Shown: positions 35,903 to 44,864 of the stretch, in pieces | How positions within the stretch are numbered: position 1 is the stretch's first letter | Layout of the letters: each line of letters starts with the position of its first letter | Assembly (NCBI GenBank): GCA_902491515.1 | Contig: CABUIC010000003.1 | Location: 1 to 64,000 of the forward strand | DNA length: 64,000 nucleotides | Reading direction: 5' to 3' | Origin: an uncultured Porphyromonadaceae bacterium | Lineage (GTDB): Bacteria > Bacteroidota > Bacteroidia > Bacteroidales > Muribaculaceae | Made by a program: the position numbers and the translations under genes | Notes under the pieces: model-generated | Told to the model about the DNA's origin: nothing | Database searches by the model: none | What the model saw: only the letters and a program-made list of their open reading frames with translations

Positions 35903-38900
35903 GTTCAATACCGACAAAACAGATAGACGGAGATGTGTCGGTCGGGCGCAACGTGTCAGTCGGCGGAGGTGTCAACGTCCAAGGCAGTCAGAGGGTAGGT
36001 CACAATCTCACTGTTGAGGGCTGGTTGGAGGCCAAGAATATCAAAGGCCCAAATAAAGGCATCTTTACCACCGAGGTAAAATTGCGCACAGCCTACCCGC
36101 ATCCGCATGACGGTTGGTGGGCACTTGTTGGCAATACGCTCCCCGCGCCTCTCTACATTGCAGACGGCGGGACATGGGTGAAGCAGGTTGACTCATCCGG
36201 GGCAGTGATAACCGCGGGCAACCCGACCATAGACAGCCAGCAGTATCAGGATGCAGTCAACGAACTTGACGGCCAGCTTCAAAACCTTGCGGCAACAGTC
36301 GCAGCCAACAAGAGCGCAGCCGACAGCGGCATATCATCTAACAGTGCCCGCATTGACAGCATTCTCTCGCAGATTACGCTCATCAATAATTCCATTACCA
36401 CAAACACCAGCAGCATCTCAACTCTTAAAGGCCGCGTAGATGGGCACGATACATCCATTGCCAATAACGCCTCGGGCATATCCAAAAACGCCACCGACAT
36501 AAAGGCTATTCAAAATAGTGTTGGCGCACCCAGCGGCATTGCCCCGCTCAACGAGAACGGACGCATCCCTGCCCGTTATATCCCTGGCGCGATGGATGAT
36601 GTCAAGGAGTTTGACGGCTTCGTGCCGATAAGCCCAACAACCATAGACCCCGTATCGCTGACGGACAATTGTCTGGTGGTGTTCGATAGCGTAAGAGGAA
36701 CTTTTATCGCTTGCGCAAAGAACGCCATTCCCGCCCAATATGCCAGCAATTGGCTAAACGCAGACTCCTTCGGTGAGTTTACGATGGATGGCCGTATCCC
36801 CGAAAAGGACAAGGTCTATGTTGACCGCACCACCAACAAAACGTATCGTTGGAGCGGTTCGCAGATGGTAGTTATCGGTTCAGACCTCGCCCTCGGCTAC
36901 ACTGAAAGCACCGCTTTCCCCGGTGATGATGGTGCGAAGCTGCAGACAGATTTGGCAACGACTAATGAAACCCTCGGTGAACTCAACTCCAGAGAGTTTA
37001 GCCACTTTGCGCACATTTCTATTCTGCCTTTCAACGGCTTTTACGAAGACAACCCCGACCAAAGCACAGGCGTATGGGTAAGAAAGCACGACCAAAATGA
37101 GGGCGGCACTACTTATATGTGGGCAAACGAATGGCCGGATGGTCTTAGTGCTGCAGACTACAATACCTATTTCCACGGCATTGCCGCCATCAGGACTGAC
37201 GTTATATACAGGCTTGACAACGAACTGTACCGCTACAATGGCACGAAACTCGTCAAGGTCGGCGGCAACGCCATCGGCAACACCTACAATGCAACCGTAG
37301 AACTACCCCTTGAAGAAGGCGAGTTCTATTCCGATTTCAAGGACAAAGACGCAGAACAGGAGCACAATGTGCTTGAAGCCGTCTTTAACGAGGGCATTGC
37401 CGTGCGCGGCATGACACTCACCTTTGCCATCGGCGAGGGGAAGTGGAGGACGTATCAGTATGTAGGCACATACCTTACAAAGAAATATTTCACAGACCCC
37501 GACAATTGGATTACCATGGGCGGCGGCTCATCTACGGGCAACACCATCAACGTCCATGAGGTGTCTGGAAATTGGAACTACATGAGCCGCGGCGTTGCCG
37601 CCTCGCTCGTACCCGAAGACCTGCGCACAGGAGGTCGCAAGATTACCTTCTCCGCAACCGCAGGTGTGTGGCAGACATGGCAATTCCTCGGCACGACCTC
37701 CGACAAGTGGGTTGACGAAAACTATTGGAAGCCCGAGGTGCAAGGCGTGAGCTTCAACGGCGGCGAGGCCAAGACCCCCGATGCCGAGGGCAACATCAAC
37801 ATTGACTACAAGGTTGAGGTCGATGAAACCCCCAACGCCGAGTCAAGCAACCCAATCGCCAATAAAGCTGTAGTACAGAGCATCAAGGAAGTGCAGGACA
37901 CAATTCCGCAGGGGCTTTCATTTGACGCAGCAACGCGAATACTTTCGCTCAATGACGCTAACGGCGAAGGCATTGCCTCCGTAACAATCCCCGGCGGTGG
38001 TGGTGGCGGCACTACCAACCCCACGGCCATAGAACTGACCATCAACAGCGCGATGTCTGACACCCTCAAAGAGGGCGATGACTACACGATTGAATTTGTG
38101 TGGAGACACTACAACATGGACTCGTCCGTTGATACGCAGTACGGCGGCACGGCTGAACTCATCGTGAACGGAAGCACCGTTGACCGCATGAACGTTGAGC
38201 AGGGCATTTGCTCGTTCAAGGTCGGCGAGTGGCTGAGTGTCGGCACAAACTCCGTCCGGGTCAAGATTACAGCCGATGACGGCGTTATCGCACAGTCGGC
38301 ATATATCAAACTCAACGTGGTTACCCTTTCGCTGTCTTCGCCCTATGCCATCTCAACCGCTACGCAGAAAGGCTCTGCAATTCCATTCCGTTATGTGGTA
38401 AACGGTTCGGGCACAAAGAAAGTAACTTTCAAACTTGACGGCGCACTTTTGTCGGAGGAAACAATTACCACCTCCGGCGCAACGAGCGTCAAGAGCATTG
38501 CCACTACCAACCTAAGCCACGGCGCACACCGCCTTGAGGTTTATGCCGAGCGCGAGATATCCGCAGGGCAGACCCTCACAAGTAACGTCCTTGTCTATGA
38601 CCTCATAGTCATAGAGGCCGACAGCCTAACGCCCATCATTGCCGTTGAACTCAACCAGCCCAACGTCAATCAGTACGAGACCATTGAAATCCCGTATGCT
38701 GTTTATATCCCCAACAAACAGCAGGGACAGGTTGTAATCTCGCTCAACGGCAAGACGCTCCAGACTGCCACCGTTGACCGTGTGCGCACTGTATTCAGCT
38801 ACCGAGCCAAAGAGCACGGAGAGTTGAAATTCATCTTTATCTGCGGTGCTACAACCAAGGAGGTGAAGATAAACGTGTTTGAAGCCGCCACGCAGATTGA

Positions 38901-41900
38901 GGCCGAGACGGATGCCCTTGCGCTCTACCTTTCGTCCTCCGGCAGAAGCAACGATGCGGACGATGCCGATGTGTGGGAGTTCACGTCCGAAGACGGCCAG
39001 CACACAAAAGCCATATTCAGCAACTGCGACTTCAAGACGCATAGCGGCTGGATGCGCGACAGCACCGGGCTTATGGCGTTGCACCTTGAAAAAGGCGCAA
39101 CCTGCGTCATACCTCATCAGATATTCAGCAAAGACTGCAAGCTGACGGGCAAGACCATTGAGATTGAGTTCATGGTAAGCAACTGCTACGACATGGACGC
39201 AACCCTCATCTCGTGCCTCAGCGGCAATGTCGGCTTTGAAATCAAGGCGCAGGAAGCCTACTTTACCTCGGCACTCAAGAAAACAATTGAGACAAAGTAC
39301 AAGCAGGACGAACGCATTCGCCTCGGCTTCCAAGTAGAGCAGGTCGGCGGCAACCGCTTCCTCTACCTGTTCATCAACGGCAAGATGAGTAACGTGGTGC
39401 AGTACGACACCTCCGACTACTTTGTGCAGAACCCGGCGGTCGGCATTACCCTCGGACACCCCATGTGCGAATTGAATGTCTATAACATCCGAGTGTATGA
39501 CAACGTGCTGTCATTCCGCCAGATGGTCAACAATTACATTGCCGACATGGACGACACCGCAGTCATGTTCAAGAAACTTGAAGCCAACGACATCCTCAAC
39601 GAGGACGGCGGCGAGGGCGATATTGACTATGACAAGGCCGTGCAGAAAATCCCGTGTATTACCTTCATCGGCGAACTGCCCAAATTCAAGGGAGACAAGA
39701 AGAAGGACACCAAGGCAATCTACGAAGACCGCCAGCACCCCGAACAGTCTTTTAATCTCCCCAAAGCGCAGAATGACGTGCAGGGCACATCCTCGCAGTA
39801 TTACCCGCGCAAGAACTGGAAATTCAAGGCTCTTGTTGACTTCATCATGTCGCAGACGGGAGCATCGGCGAAGAAATATGCTCTCCGCATCGAAGACCGA
39901 TTTGGTAAGGTATTGCCGCAGAAAGCCGTCAAGACATTCTGCTTAAAGGCCGACTTTGCCGAGTCCTCCGGTACACACAACACGGGCGCAGCCAACTTTA
40001 TCCATGAAGTGCTGAAGAACGCAGGTATCCTCACTCCCATGCAGGAGCTTGACGACACCGTGCGCACCACCGTTGCGGGTTTCCCGATACTCATGTTCCA
40101 TCAAGAGACCGAGTCCTCGCCCCGCAAGTTTATCGGCAAATACAACTTCAACAACGACAAGTCAACGCAGGACACCTTCGGATTTGAGAACATCAAAGGC
40201 TTCAACGAGGGCATGGTCAACCGCGATGACTATCTCATGTGGTACGGCACGCTTGACGAACTCAACGCGAACACCGAGGCCGACACCGAGAGTCTGTATC
40301 TCGTTGAGCGCACAGGCAACGCGCTCCACAACCACCTGCTGGAGTTCAACGCCGAGAGCGGCGCATGGACAGACAAGGGCGAGATGTGGCGATGGAAAGC
40401 CGCCACTCGCGTATGGGCGAACAATGCCGGGCAGACCTGCACCCGCACCGATGTAATGAGCAAAGTCGCCGAAGGTGTGCTCATTGAAAACAACATTGAG
40501 TGCTGGGAGTTCCTCAATAACGGACACCCGATGTGTCTGTTCCACACCTCTGATTACACCTCAAAGGTGTACGGCTCTGACATTCCCTCATGGATGGACT
40601 CGGAGTGGCTCAACAGCGATGACAAGGGCAAATACGCTCCCTATTGGGCGGGCGCATTTGAGCCGCGTTATCCCGACAATGACGACAACAACAAGCAGTA
40701 TGCGCAGGGCAAAATCCCCGAACAACTTAAGCGCGTTACAGATTGGCTCGCATCGCTTGAATTGAACAACCCCAACCTGACGGTCGAGCAGAAGAAAGCC
40801 AAGGGCATCACGTTCGCCGGGCAGGTAGAGGGCTACTTCAACAAGAAGATGCTGCTTGCCTACGACATCATGCGCCAGCTTATGGTCATGGCCGACCAAG
40901 GCGCAAAGAACATGATGTGGGCAATCATTGACGGCATTGTCTATATCATCTTCTATGACAACGACACCATTTGGCTCATCAACAACGAAGGCCGACTGAT
41001 GTTTATCCCCTACGTTGAGCCGCACTCCAAGGACAGCCTCGGCAAGTTCGTATTCAACGGCGAGTCTTCAAACCTCTGGAACGCCATTGAGAACTCCTCG
41101 CTTGAAACCGAGAAAGCCGCGCTCTACAATACCATGGTATCACAGGGCGGCATGACCTACGAAACCGCACTGTTGTGGTTCAACTCCCGTCAGAGCGATA
41201 TGTGGAGTGAGACGGTTTACAACGCCGATGCAAAGTACAAATACATTGACTCTTTCGGCAAAGCCTCCGAGGACGGTAGCGGCGCGGCGCAGAACTATCT
41301 GGACATCGCCCAAGGTTCGCGCGAGGAACACCGCAAGTGGGCTATGTATGAACGCTTCCAATACATGAACGCCAAGTATTGCACGGGAACATACCGCGAC
41401 AGCTACGTTTATCTCCGCGCCAACACCGCAGGAGAGTCAAGCGTACCGTCAAAGGTTGAGGTCAATGTTACCGCCGCGCAGGATTGGTATTTCGGTTTCC
41501 GCTTCTCCGGCAACGCTGGTTACACCTCGCACTTCGTCAACAAGGGCGACACCTACACCTTCACCGCGCCCGATGGAGCGAACCCCAATGATACCGAGTG
41601 CTACATCCACCAGGCAGACCGCATCAGCGACCTCGGCGACCTTTCCGTGCTCTATCCCACGACCCTGCAAATCGGTTCATGCAAGATGCTCACGCGCCTT
41701 GTGGTCGGTAACAAGACTGAGGGCTATATCGGTAAACTTGCCAACCTCACATTCGGCACTCATCCGTTGCTTACCTACATTAACGTGTGCAACTGCCCGA
41801 CCTTGCAGACCTCGCTTGACCTGCAGGGGTGCTCCGCTCTTGACGAGATTGAGGCGCAGGGCAGTCAGATTACAGGCGTGAACCTGCCGACCGCATCCAC

Positions 41901-42477
41901 GGTCAGCAAGATGCACCTGCCCGATACCATTGTGCAGCTGCAGTTCAATGCGCTCAACAATCTCACCAACGCCAATCTCGTCATTGACGGATACAGCAAG
42001 GTGCAGACCATTGACATTCAGAACTGCGCCAAACTCAATCCCATGGAGATTGTGGAGGCCGTAACGTCCTGCACAGACTGCTCCCTGCAGTATATCCGGG
42101 TAACAGGCGTAACCCTGCGAGGTTCGGGCGAAGAACTCATCAGCCTCATCGACCTCGGAGTGCATGGGGCAGAAGACCGCAACGGCAAGCCCGAAATCCA
42201 AGGTCTCTACGAGATTGTGAAGCTGCCGACCACAGAGATGCTTGAACGCATTGACAACGGCATCAACGGCATTACAATCACCATCGTAGTCGAAGCCTAC
42301 ACCGACACCATTGACGAGGTAAACGGCGAGACCTACGGCGGCGAGTCTGAGGTTGAGACCGTAACTCTTGACAACATTGCGGAACACCTGCGCTACTACA
42401 ACGGCGAGACCTTTGAGGAACTCACCGCACGGTTAGCCGAAGAAAACCGCTCAATTCACGAAATCATCACCCTTTAA
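35899..42477 (+). CDS. giant tail fibre / adhesin (2192 aa) with lectin-like, CotH-like and leucine-rich segments
   Basis: Residues ~9-50 are short beta repeats of the VGxNVxVGGxVxV kind, a usual trimeric-fibre or tail-attachment head. Residues ~114-210 are coiled coil, then beta repeats with TWVKQVDSS and WRTYQYVG modules. A TPNAESSNPIANKAV motif (~640) recurs in Bacteroidales fibres. Residues ~710-1000 look Ig-like. Residues ~1047-1220 resemble a laminin-G/concanavalin domain (TIEIEFMVSN, LGFQVEQVG, LNVYNIRVYDNVLS). Residues ~1247-1370 carry a CotH-like motif (QGTSSQYYPRKNWKFK). Residues ~1914-2077 are leucine-rich repeats (LTYINVCNCPTLQTSLDLQG). This is probably the main host-recognition fibre. 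It starts by ATGA overlap and lies upstream of the DGR target genes. Individual domain names are inferred from motifs. Confidence 0.75.
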   Translation: MSSIPTKQIDGDVSVGRNVSVGGGVNVQGSQRVGHNLTVEGWLEAKNIKGPNKGIFTTEVKLRTAYPHPHDGWWALVGNTLPAPLYIADGGTWVKQVDSSGAVITAGNPTIDSQQYQDAVNELDGQLQNLAATVAANKSAADSGISSNSARIDSILSQITLINNSITTNTSSISTLKGRVDGHDTSIANNASGISKNATDIKAIQNSVGAPSGIAPLNENGRIPARYIPGAMDDVKEFDGFVPISPTTIDPVSLTDNCLVVFDSVRGTFIACAKNAIPAQYASNWLNADSFGEFTMDGRIPEKDKVYVDRTTNKTYRWSGSQMVVIGSDLALGYTESTAFPGDDGAKLQTDLATTNETLGELNSREFSHFAHISILPFNGFYEDNPDQSTGVWVRKHDQNEGGTTYMWANEWPDGLSAADYNTYFHGIAAIRTDVIYRLDNELYRYNGTKLVKVGGNAIGNTYNATVELPLEEGEFYSDFKDKDAEQEHNVLEAVFNEGIAVRGMTLTFAIGEGKWRTYQYVGTYLTKKYFTDPDNWITMGGGSSTGNTINVHEVSGNWNYMSRGVAASLVPEDLRTGGRKITFSATAGVWQTWQFLGTTSDKWVDENYWKPEVQGVSFNGGEAKTPDAEGNINIDYKVEVDETPNAESSNPIANKAVVQSIKEVQDTIPQGLSFDAATRILSLNDANGEGIASVTIPGGGGGGTTNPTAIELTINSAMSDTLKEGDDYTIEFVWRHYNMDSSVDTQYGGTAELIVNGSTVDRMNVEQGICSFKVGEWLSVGTNSVRVKITADDGVIAQSAYIKLNVVTLSLSSPYAISTATQKGSAIPFRYVVNGSGTKKVTFKLDGALLSEETITTSGATSVKSIATTNLSHGAHRLEVYAEREISAGQTLTSNVLVYDLIVIEADSLTPIIAVELNQPNVNQYETIEIPYAVYIPNKQQGQVVISLNGKTLQTATVDRVRTVFSYRAKEHGELKFIFICGATTKEVKINVFEAATQIEAETDALALYLSSSGRSNDADDADVWEFTSEDGQHTKAIFSNCDFKTHSGWMRDSTGLMALHLEKGATCVIPHQIFSKDCKLTGKTIEIEFMVSNCYDMDATLISCLSGNVGFEIKAQEAYFTSALKKTIETKYKQDERIRLGFQVEQVGGNRFLYLFINGKMSNVVQYDTSDYFVQNPAVGITLGHPMCELNVYNIRVYDNVLSFRQMVNNYIADMDDTAVMFKKLEANDILNEDGGEGDIDYDKAVQKIPCITFIGELPKFKGDKKKDTKAIYEDRQHPEQSFNLPKAQNDVQGTSSQYYPRKNWKFKALVDFIMSQTGASAKKYALRIEDRFGKVLPQKAVKTFCLKADFAESSGTHNTGAANFIHEVLKNAGILTPMQELDDTVRTTVAGFPILMFHQETESSPRKFIGKYNFNNDKSTQDTFGFENIKGFNEGMVNRDDYLMWYGTLDELNANTEADTESLYLVERTGNALHNHLLEFNAESGAWTDKGEMWRWKAATRVWANNAGQTCTRTDVMSKVAEGVLIENNIECWEFLNNGHPMCLFHTSDYTSKVYGSDIPSWMDSEWLNSDDKGKYAPYWAGAFEPRYPDNDDNNKQYAQGKIPEQLKRVTDWLASLELNNPNLTVEQKKAKGITFAGQVEGYFNKKMLLAYDIMRQLMVMADQGAKNMMWAIIDGIVYIIFYDNDTIWLINNEGRLMFIPYVEPHSKDSLGKFVFNGESSNLWNAIENSSLETEKAALYNTMVSQGGMTYETALLWFNSRQSDMWSETVYNADAKYKYIDSFGKASEDGSGAAQNYLDIAQGSREEHRKWAMYERFQYMNAKYCTGTYRDSYVYLRANTAGESSVPSKVEVNVTAAQDWYFGFRFSGNAGYTSHFVNKGDTYTFTAPDGANPNDTECYIHQADRISDLGDLSVLYPTTLQIGSCKMLTRLVVGNKTEGYIGKLANLTFGTHPLLTYINVCNCPTLQTSLDLQGCSALDEIEAQGSQITGVNLPTASTVSKMHLPDTIVQLQFNALNNLTNANLVIDGYSKVQTIDIQNCAKLNPMEIVEAVTSCTDCSLQYIRVTGVTLRGSGEELISLIDLGVHGAEDRNGKPEIQGLYEIVKLPTTEMLERIDNGINGITITIVVEAYTDTIDEVNGETYGGESEVETVTLDNIAEHLRYYNGETFEELTARLAEENRSIHEIITL

Positions 42478-42486
42478 CAAACTCTT

Positions 42487-43257
42487 ATGGCTTCAAATGA
42501 GCAAAGCGTAACTCTCTTACGCAAGAACAAGAGAGCGCAGGTAGAAGCCCTCAATTCCCTCGGCTTTGATTTAGCCGAGGGGACAAGGGCATCCGCTTTC
42601 CCAAACTACGTCAAATGGGGAGCGGGTCTGCTTGACGTTACCGTTGCGGCCAACCGCAAATCTGACGGCAAAAAATTCTTTTTTACGGTGGAGGAATGGC
42701 GCGACCAGCTGACAGACTCCGAGAAAGAACTGTTCCTGCTGCGTGGTGTGCGTGTCCGCGCTTGTGCCACATCGTTCATCATCGCGCCCGACACTATCCA
42801 GAACAAGGCGTGGGGTTCAAGCTACAACACACCCGACCTGCACAACTATTCAGTCAACAAAGACCTCTACACCTACTTCAACGCCTATGAGGAAACCCGG
42901 CTCATTGCAGAGTATTTCAACGGCGTAAACAACGGCGGTGTAATCGGCGCACCTGCAGCCGAGGCGGCTCTTGCCTACAAAGCCTTTACTGAAGAAACGG
43001 ACGGTCTTGCAGATGACTCGCAGTGGTGTCTTCCAACGCCAGCGCATCTGATGATAATGTTCCGCTGGAAAACGGAGATTGACGCAGCACTCACAGCGAT
43101 ATGGAGCACCGACTTCAATATCGCCATGCTCAAACACTGGTCGTGCGGCAAGTGGAGTAACGGCGAAATCTACCGCATGAACGTGCAAAGCGGCGGTTCT
43201 ATGTATGTCGAAGGCCCGACCACCACGGGCGCAGTACGTCCAATCTGTCTAACCTAA
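42487..43257 (+). CDS. C-type-lectin/FGE-fold tail protein, paralogue of the DGR target without a variable repeat
   Basis: A 256-aa protein homologous along its length to the next gene. Shared landmarks include LLxxNxxA near the start, Y(V/M)KWxxGLxDxxxA, FxxxEWDxL, the SFIIAPDTI/QFIISKDNI core and WCLPTPAHLMIMFRWKTEI. The C-terminal ~45 residues (HWSCGKWSNGEIYRMNVQSG...) have the typical lectin-fold end but do not match the template repeat, so no variable repeat is present. It is probably a receptor-binding tip or a fixed partner of the variable protein. It lies 10 nt after the fibre gene and 14 nt before its paralogue. Confidence 0.7.
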   Translation: MASNEQSVTLLRKNKRAQVEALNSLGFDLAEGTRASAFPNYVKWGAGLLDVTVAANRKSDGKKFFFTVEEWRDQLTDSEKELFLLRGVRVRACATSFIIAPDTIQNKAWGSSYNTPDLHNYSVNKDLYTYFNAYEETRLIAEYFNGVNNGGVIGAPAAEAALAYKAFTEETDGLADDSQWCLPTPAHLMIMFRWKTEIDAALTAIWSTDFNIAMLKHWSCGKWSNGEIYRMNVQSGGSMYVEGPTTTGAVRPICLT

Positions 43258-43270
43258 ACACTCCGAAGAT

Positions 43271-44077
43271 ATGAGTACAGTATCAGAAGCGCAGTTGCTT
43301 AAAGACAACAGAGAAGCCCTTGTAACTACGCTCAACGAAATCGGCTTCAGAGAGGTCAACGAGAAGACCCCGCTCTCGGAAATCGCCGAGTATATGAAAT
43401 GGGCTGGTGGTCTGCGCGACCTGCGCCTTGCCACCATCAACAAGAGCACAGGCGAATACTCTGCCTTTACACAGAAAGAATGGGACGCACTGAGTGCAAC
43501 AGCCAAGGCATCGCGCGTGAAACTCGGCATAGAGATACGCGCCGAGCGTCAGCAGTTCATCATCAGCAAGGACAACATCTATCGCTCAAACGGCGCGACC
43601 TCCATGCCGTGGTGTGGCTCCTATGAAGATGTCAAAGGTCTTACCAACTACGGCGATGGCTCTTTGGGTCATCTTAAAGACATTGACGGCGAAGCCAACA
43701 CAGACCTCATTCTCGCCCACGGCGAAGCCAACAACATCACGTTTGAGGCCGCAGAACGCGCCCGAGCCTATAAAGCGTCCACCACTGCGGACGGCGGCTA
43801 TGAAGACCCCACAAAGTGGTCTCTGCCCGCCGTAGGACAGCTGTGGCTGCTCTATAAGTATTTCAAGGAGATAAACGCCGCGCTGACCTATTTCTTTGGC
43901 ACAACGCAGCTAATCACCAATGATTGGTATTGGGCTTCAACCGAGTACAATTCTTCCGCCGCGTGGAACGTTGGCATGGTCAACGGCAGCGTGGGCAACA
44001 TCTACATCAAGAACCTCACCTACAGGGTTCGCGCGGTAGCCCCCGTCCCCGCAGCCTCGGCGATGAAAACCCTTTAA
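43271..44077 (+). CDS. DGR variable target protein (C-type-lectin fold tail tip)
   Basis: A 268-aa paralogue of the preceding protein whose last ~40 residues are encoded by a variable repeat (43951-44063). The C-terminal domain shows the usual C-type lectin order WSLPAVGQLWLLYK, then DWYWASTEYNSSAAWNVGMV, then YRVRAVAPVPAAS. This is the arrangement of DGR-diversified tail proteins related to the FGE / Fib_succ_major type. Residues matching template adenines (in WNVGMVNGSVGNIYIKNLTY) would be surface-exposed ligand-contacting positions. The gene sits directly upstream of avd, the template repeat and the reverse transcriptase, the canonical order. Its role is inferred to be adaptable host-receptor binding. 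Confidence 0.88.
   Translation: MSTVSEAQLLKDNREALVTTLNEIGFREVNEKTPLSEIAEYMKWAGGLRDLRLATINKSTGEYSAFTQKEWDALSATAKASRVKLGIEIRAERQQFIISKDNIYRSNGATSMPWCGSYEDVKGLTNYGDGSLGHLKDIDGEANTDLILAHGEANNITFEAAERARAYKASTTADGGYEDPTKWSLPAVGQLWLLYKYFKEINAALTYFFGTTQLITNDWYWASTEYNSSAAWNVGMVNGSVGNIYIKNLTYRVRAVAPVPAASAMKTL
43951..44063 (+). repeat. DGR variable repeat (VR)
   Basis: 113 nt at the 3' end of the target gene, matching the template repeat at 44755-44864. The last 41 nt (44023-44063) are identical and GC-rich, as expected for the initiation of mutagenic homing. Upstream, nearly all differences fall at template adenines (14 of 17 mismatches by my alignment). One codon is extra in the VR. Confidence 0.9.
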
Positions 44078-44150
44078 CACTTTTTCACTTTTCACTCGTA
44101 ATCCCCGACGATAGGAGGGGTGGAGAGTGGGAGGTGCAACGCCACCAATA

Positions 44151-44200
44151 CCGCGAAGCGGTCGGAAATATTTTTTATTTCGGCGGCTTCGCGGATTTTT
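44151..44200 (+). terminator. terminator-like hairpin between DGR target and avd
   Basis: CCGCGAAGC (44151-44159) and GCTTCGCGG (44186-44194) form a perfect 9-bp stem, continued inside by GAAAT/ATTTC, and followed by ATTTTT. It would separate transcription of the tail genes from avd. In some phage DGRs a hairpin downstream of the VR promotes homing; this one is about 90 nt past the VR, further than in the known case, so termination is the simpler reading. Confidence 0.55.
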
Positions 44201-44231
44201 AGCAACTTTGCACCCGGAACAGAAATCTACA

Positions 44232-44600
44232 ATGGCACTTACCGAAGATTTGAACATATATCGGTCAATGTACAAGTTGTTGCTTGAAATCATTGACGCG
44301 CGGAATGCTTTTGACAAGCCTTTCAAATATGTGGTTGGAGAGCGTATGGTAAACCATGCGCTTAATTGTGTCTCGCTGATACATTATGCCAACGAAGACC
44401 GCCGGAAAGGTGCGCGAGAGGAACACCTTGACAAGTTCCTTATTGAGTTTGATATTCTGAAAACACTTATAATGGTATGTCGAGACAGGCGGCAGTTTAA
44501 GAAGGACGCAGTCCTCGCCGACATTTTCCTGCTGACGGCAGACGTTGAAGGTCAAGCCGGAGCATGGAGGAGGTCAGCCGCCCGAAAGCCGGAGTCGTAA
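44232..44600 (+). CDS. avd: DGR accessory variability determinant (Avd)
   Basis: A 122-aa, basic, all-helical protein starting MALTEDLNIYRSMYKLLLEI. It shows the four-helix Avd pattern: an N-terminal helix, then KPFKYVVGERMVNHALNCVS, then HLDKFLIEFDILKTLIMVCR, then KKDAVLADIFLLTADVEGQA. Avd forms a pentameric barrel that binds the reverse transcriptase and template RNA and is required for adenine mutagenesis. The ATG at 44232 is chosen because the longer frame would cross the upstream hairpin and has an unrelated composition. It lies between the target gene and the template repeat, its usual place. Confidence 0.88.
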   Translation: MALTEDLNIYRSMYKLLLEIIDARNAFDKPFKYVVGERMVNHALNCVSLIHYANEDRRKGAREEHLDKFLIEFDILKTLIMVCRDRRQFKKDAVLADIFLLTADVEGQAGAWRRSAARKPES

Positions 44601-44754
44601 TAAGGGTAAGCGGCAACGCAGAGCGCCGAAGAACATTCCACAACTCTCTCGGTGGACGTGCGGCGGCATCTTGATTACGAGTGAGCAACTACTAAGGGAT
44701 ATCGGGTAGCCCACCATTCCACAAGGAGTGGTAAATTTATTAGTGGCTACATCA

Positions 44755-44864
44755 TTCTTCCTACGCGTGGCTCGTTAACATGAACAACGGCAACGTGAAC
44801 AACAACAACAAGAACAACACAAACAGGGTTCGCGCGGTAGCCCCCGTCCCCGCAGCCTCGGCGA
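44755..44864 (+). repeat. DGR template repeat (TR), overlapping the start of the RT gene
   Basis: 110 nt matching the VR. It is adenine-rich in the centre, with a run of AAC codons (44780-44823), and ends in the same 41-nt GC-rich tract (44824-44864). Its 5' part is poorly conserved, and the sequence further upstream corresponding to VR residues DWYWASTEY is missing. The reverse transcriptase ORF opens inside it at 44780. Confidence 0.9.

Noticed and set aside
42487..43257. Second DGR target with its own variable repeat
   Set aside because: The 3' end has no match to the 41-nt homing tract and no adenine-patterned similarity to the template repeat.
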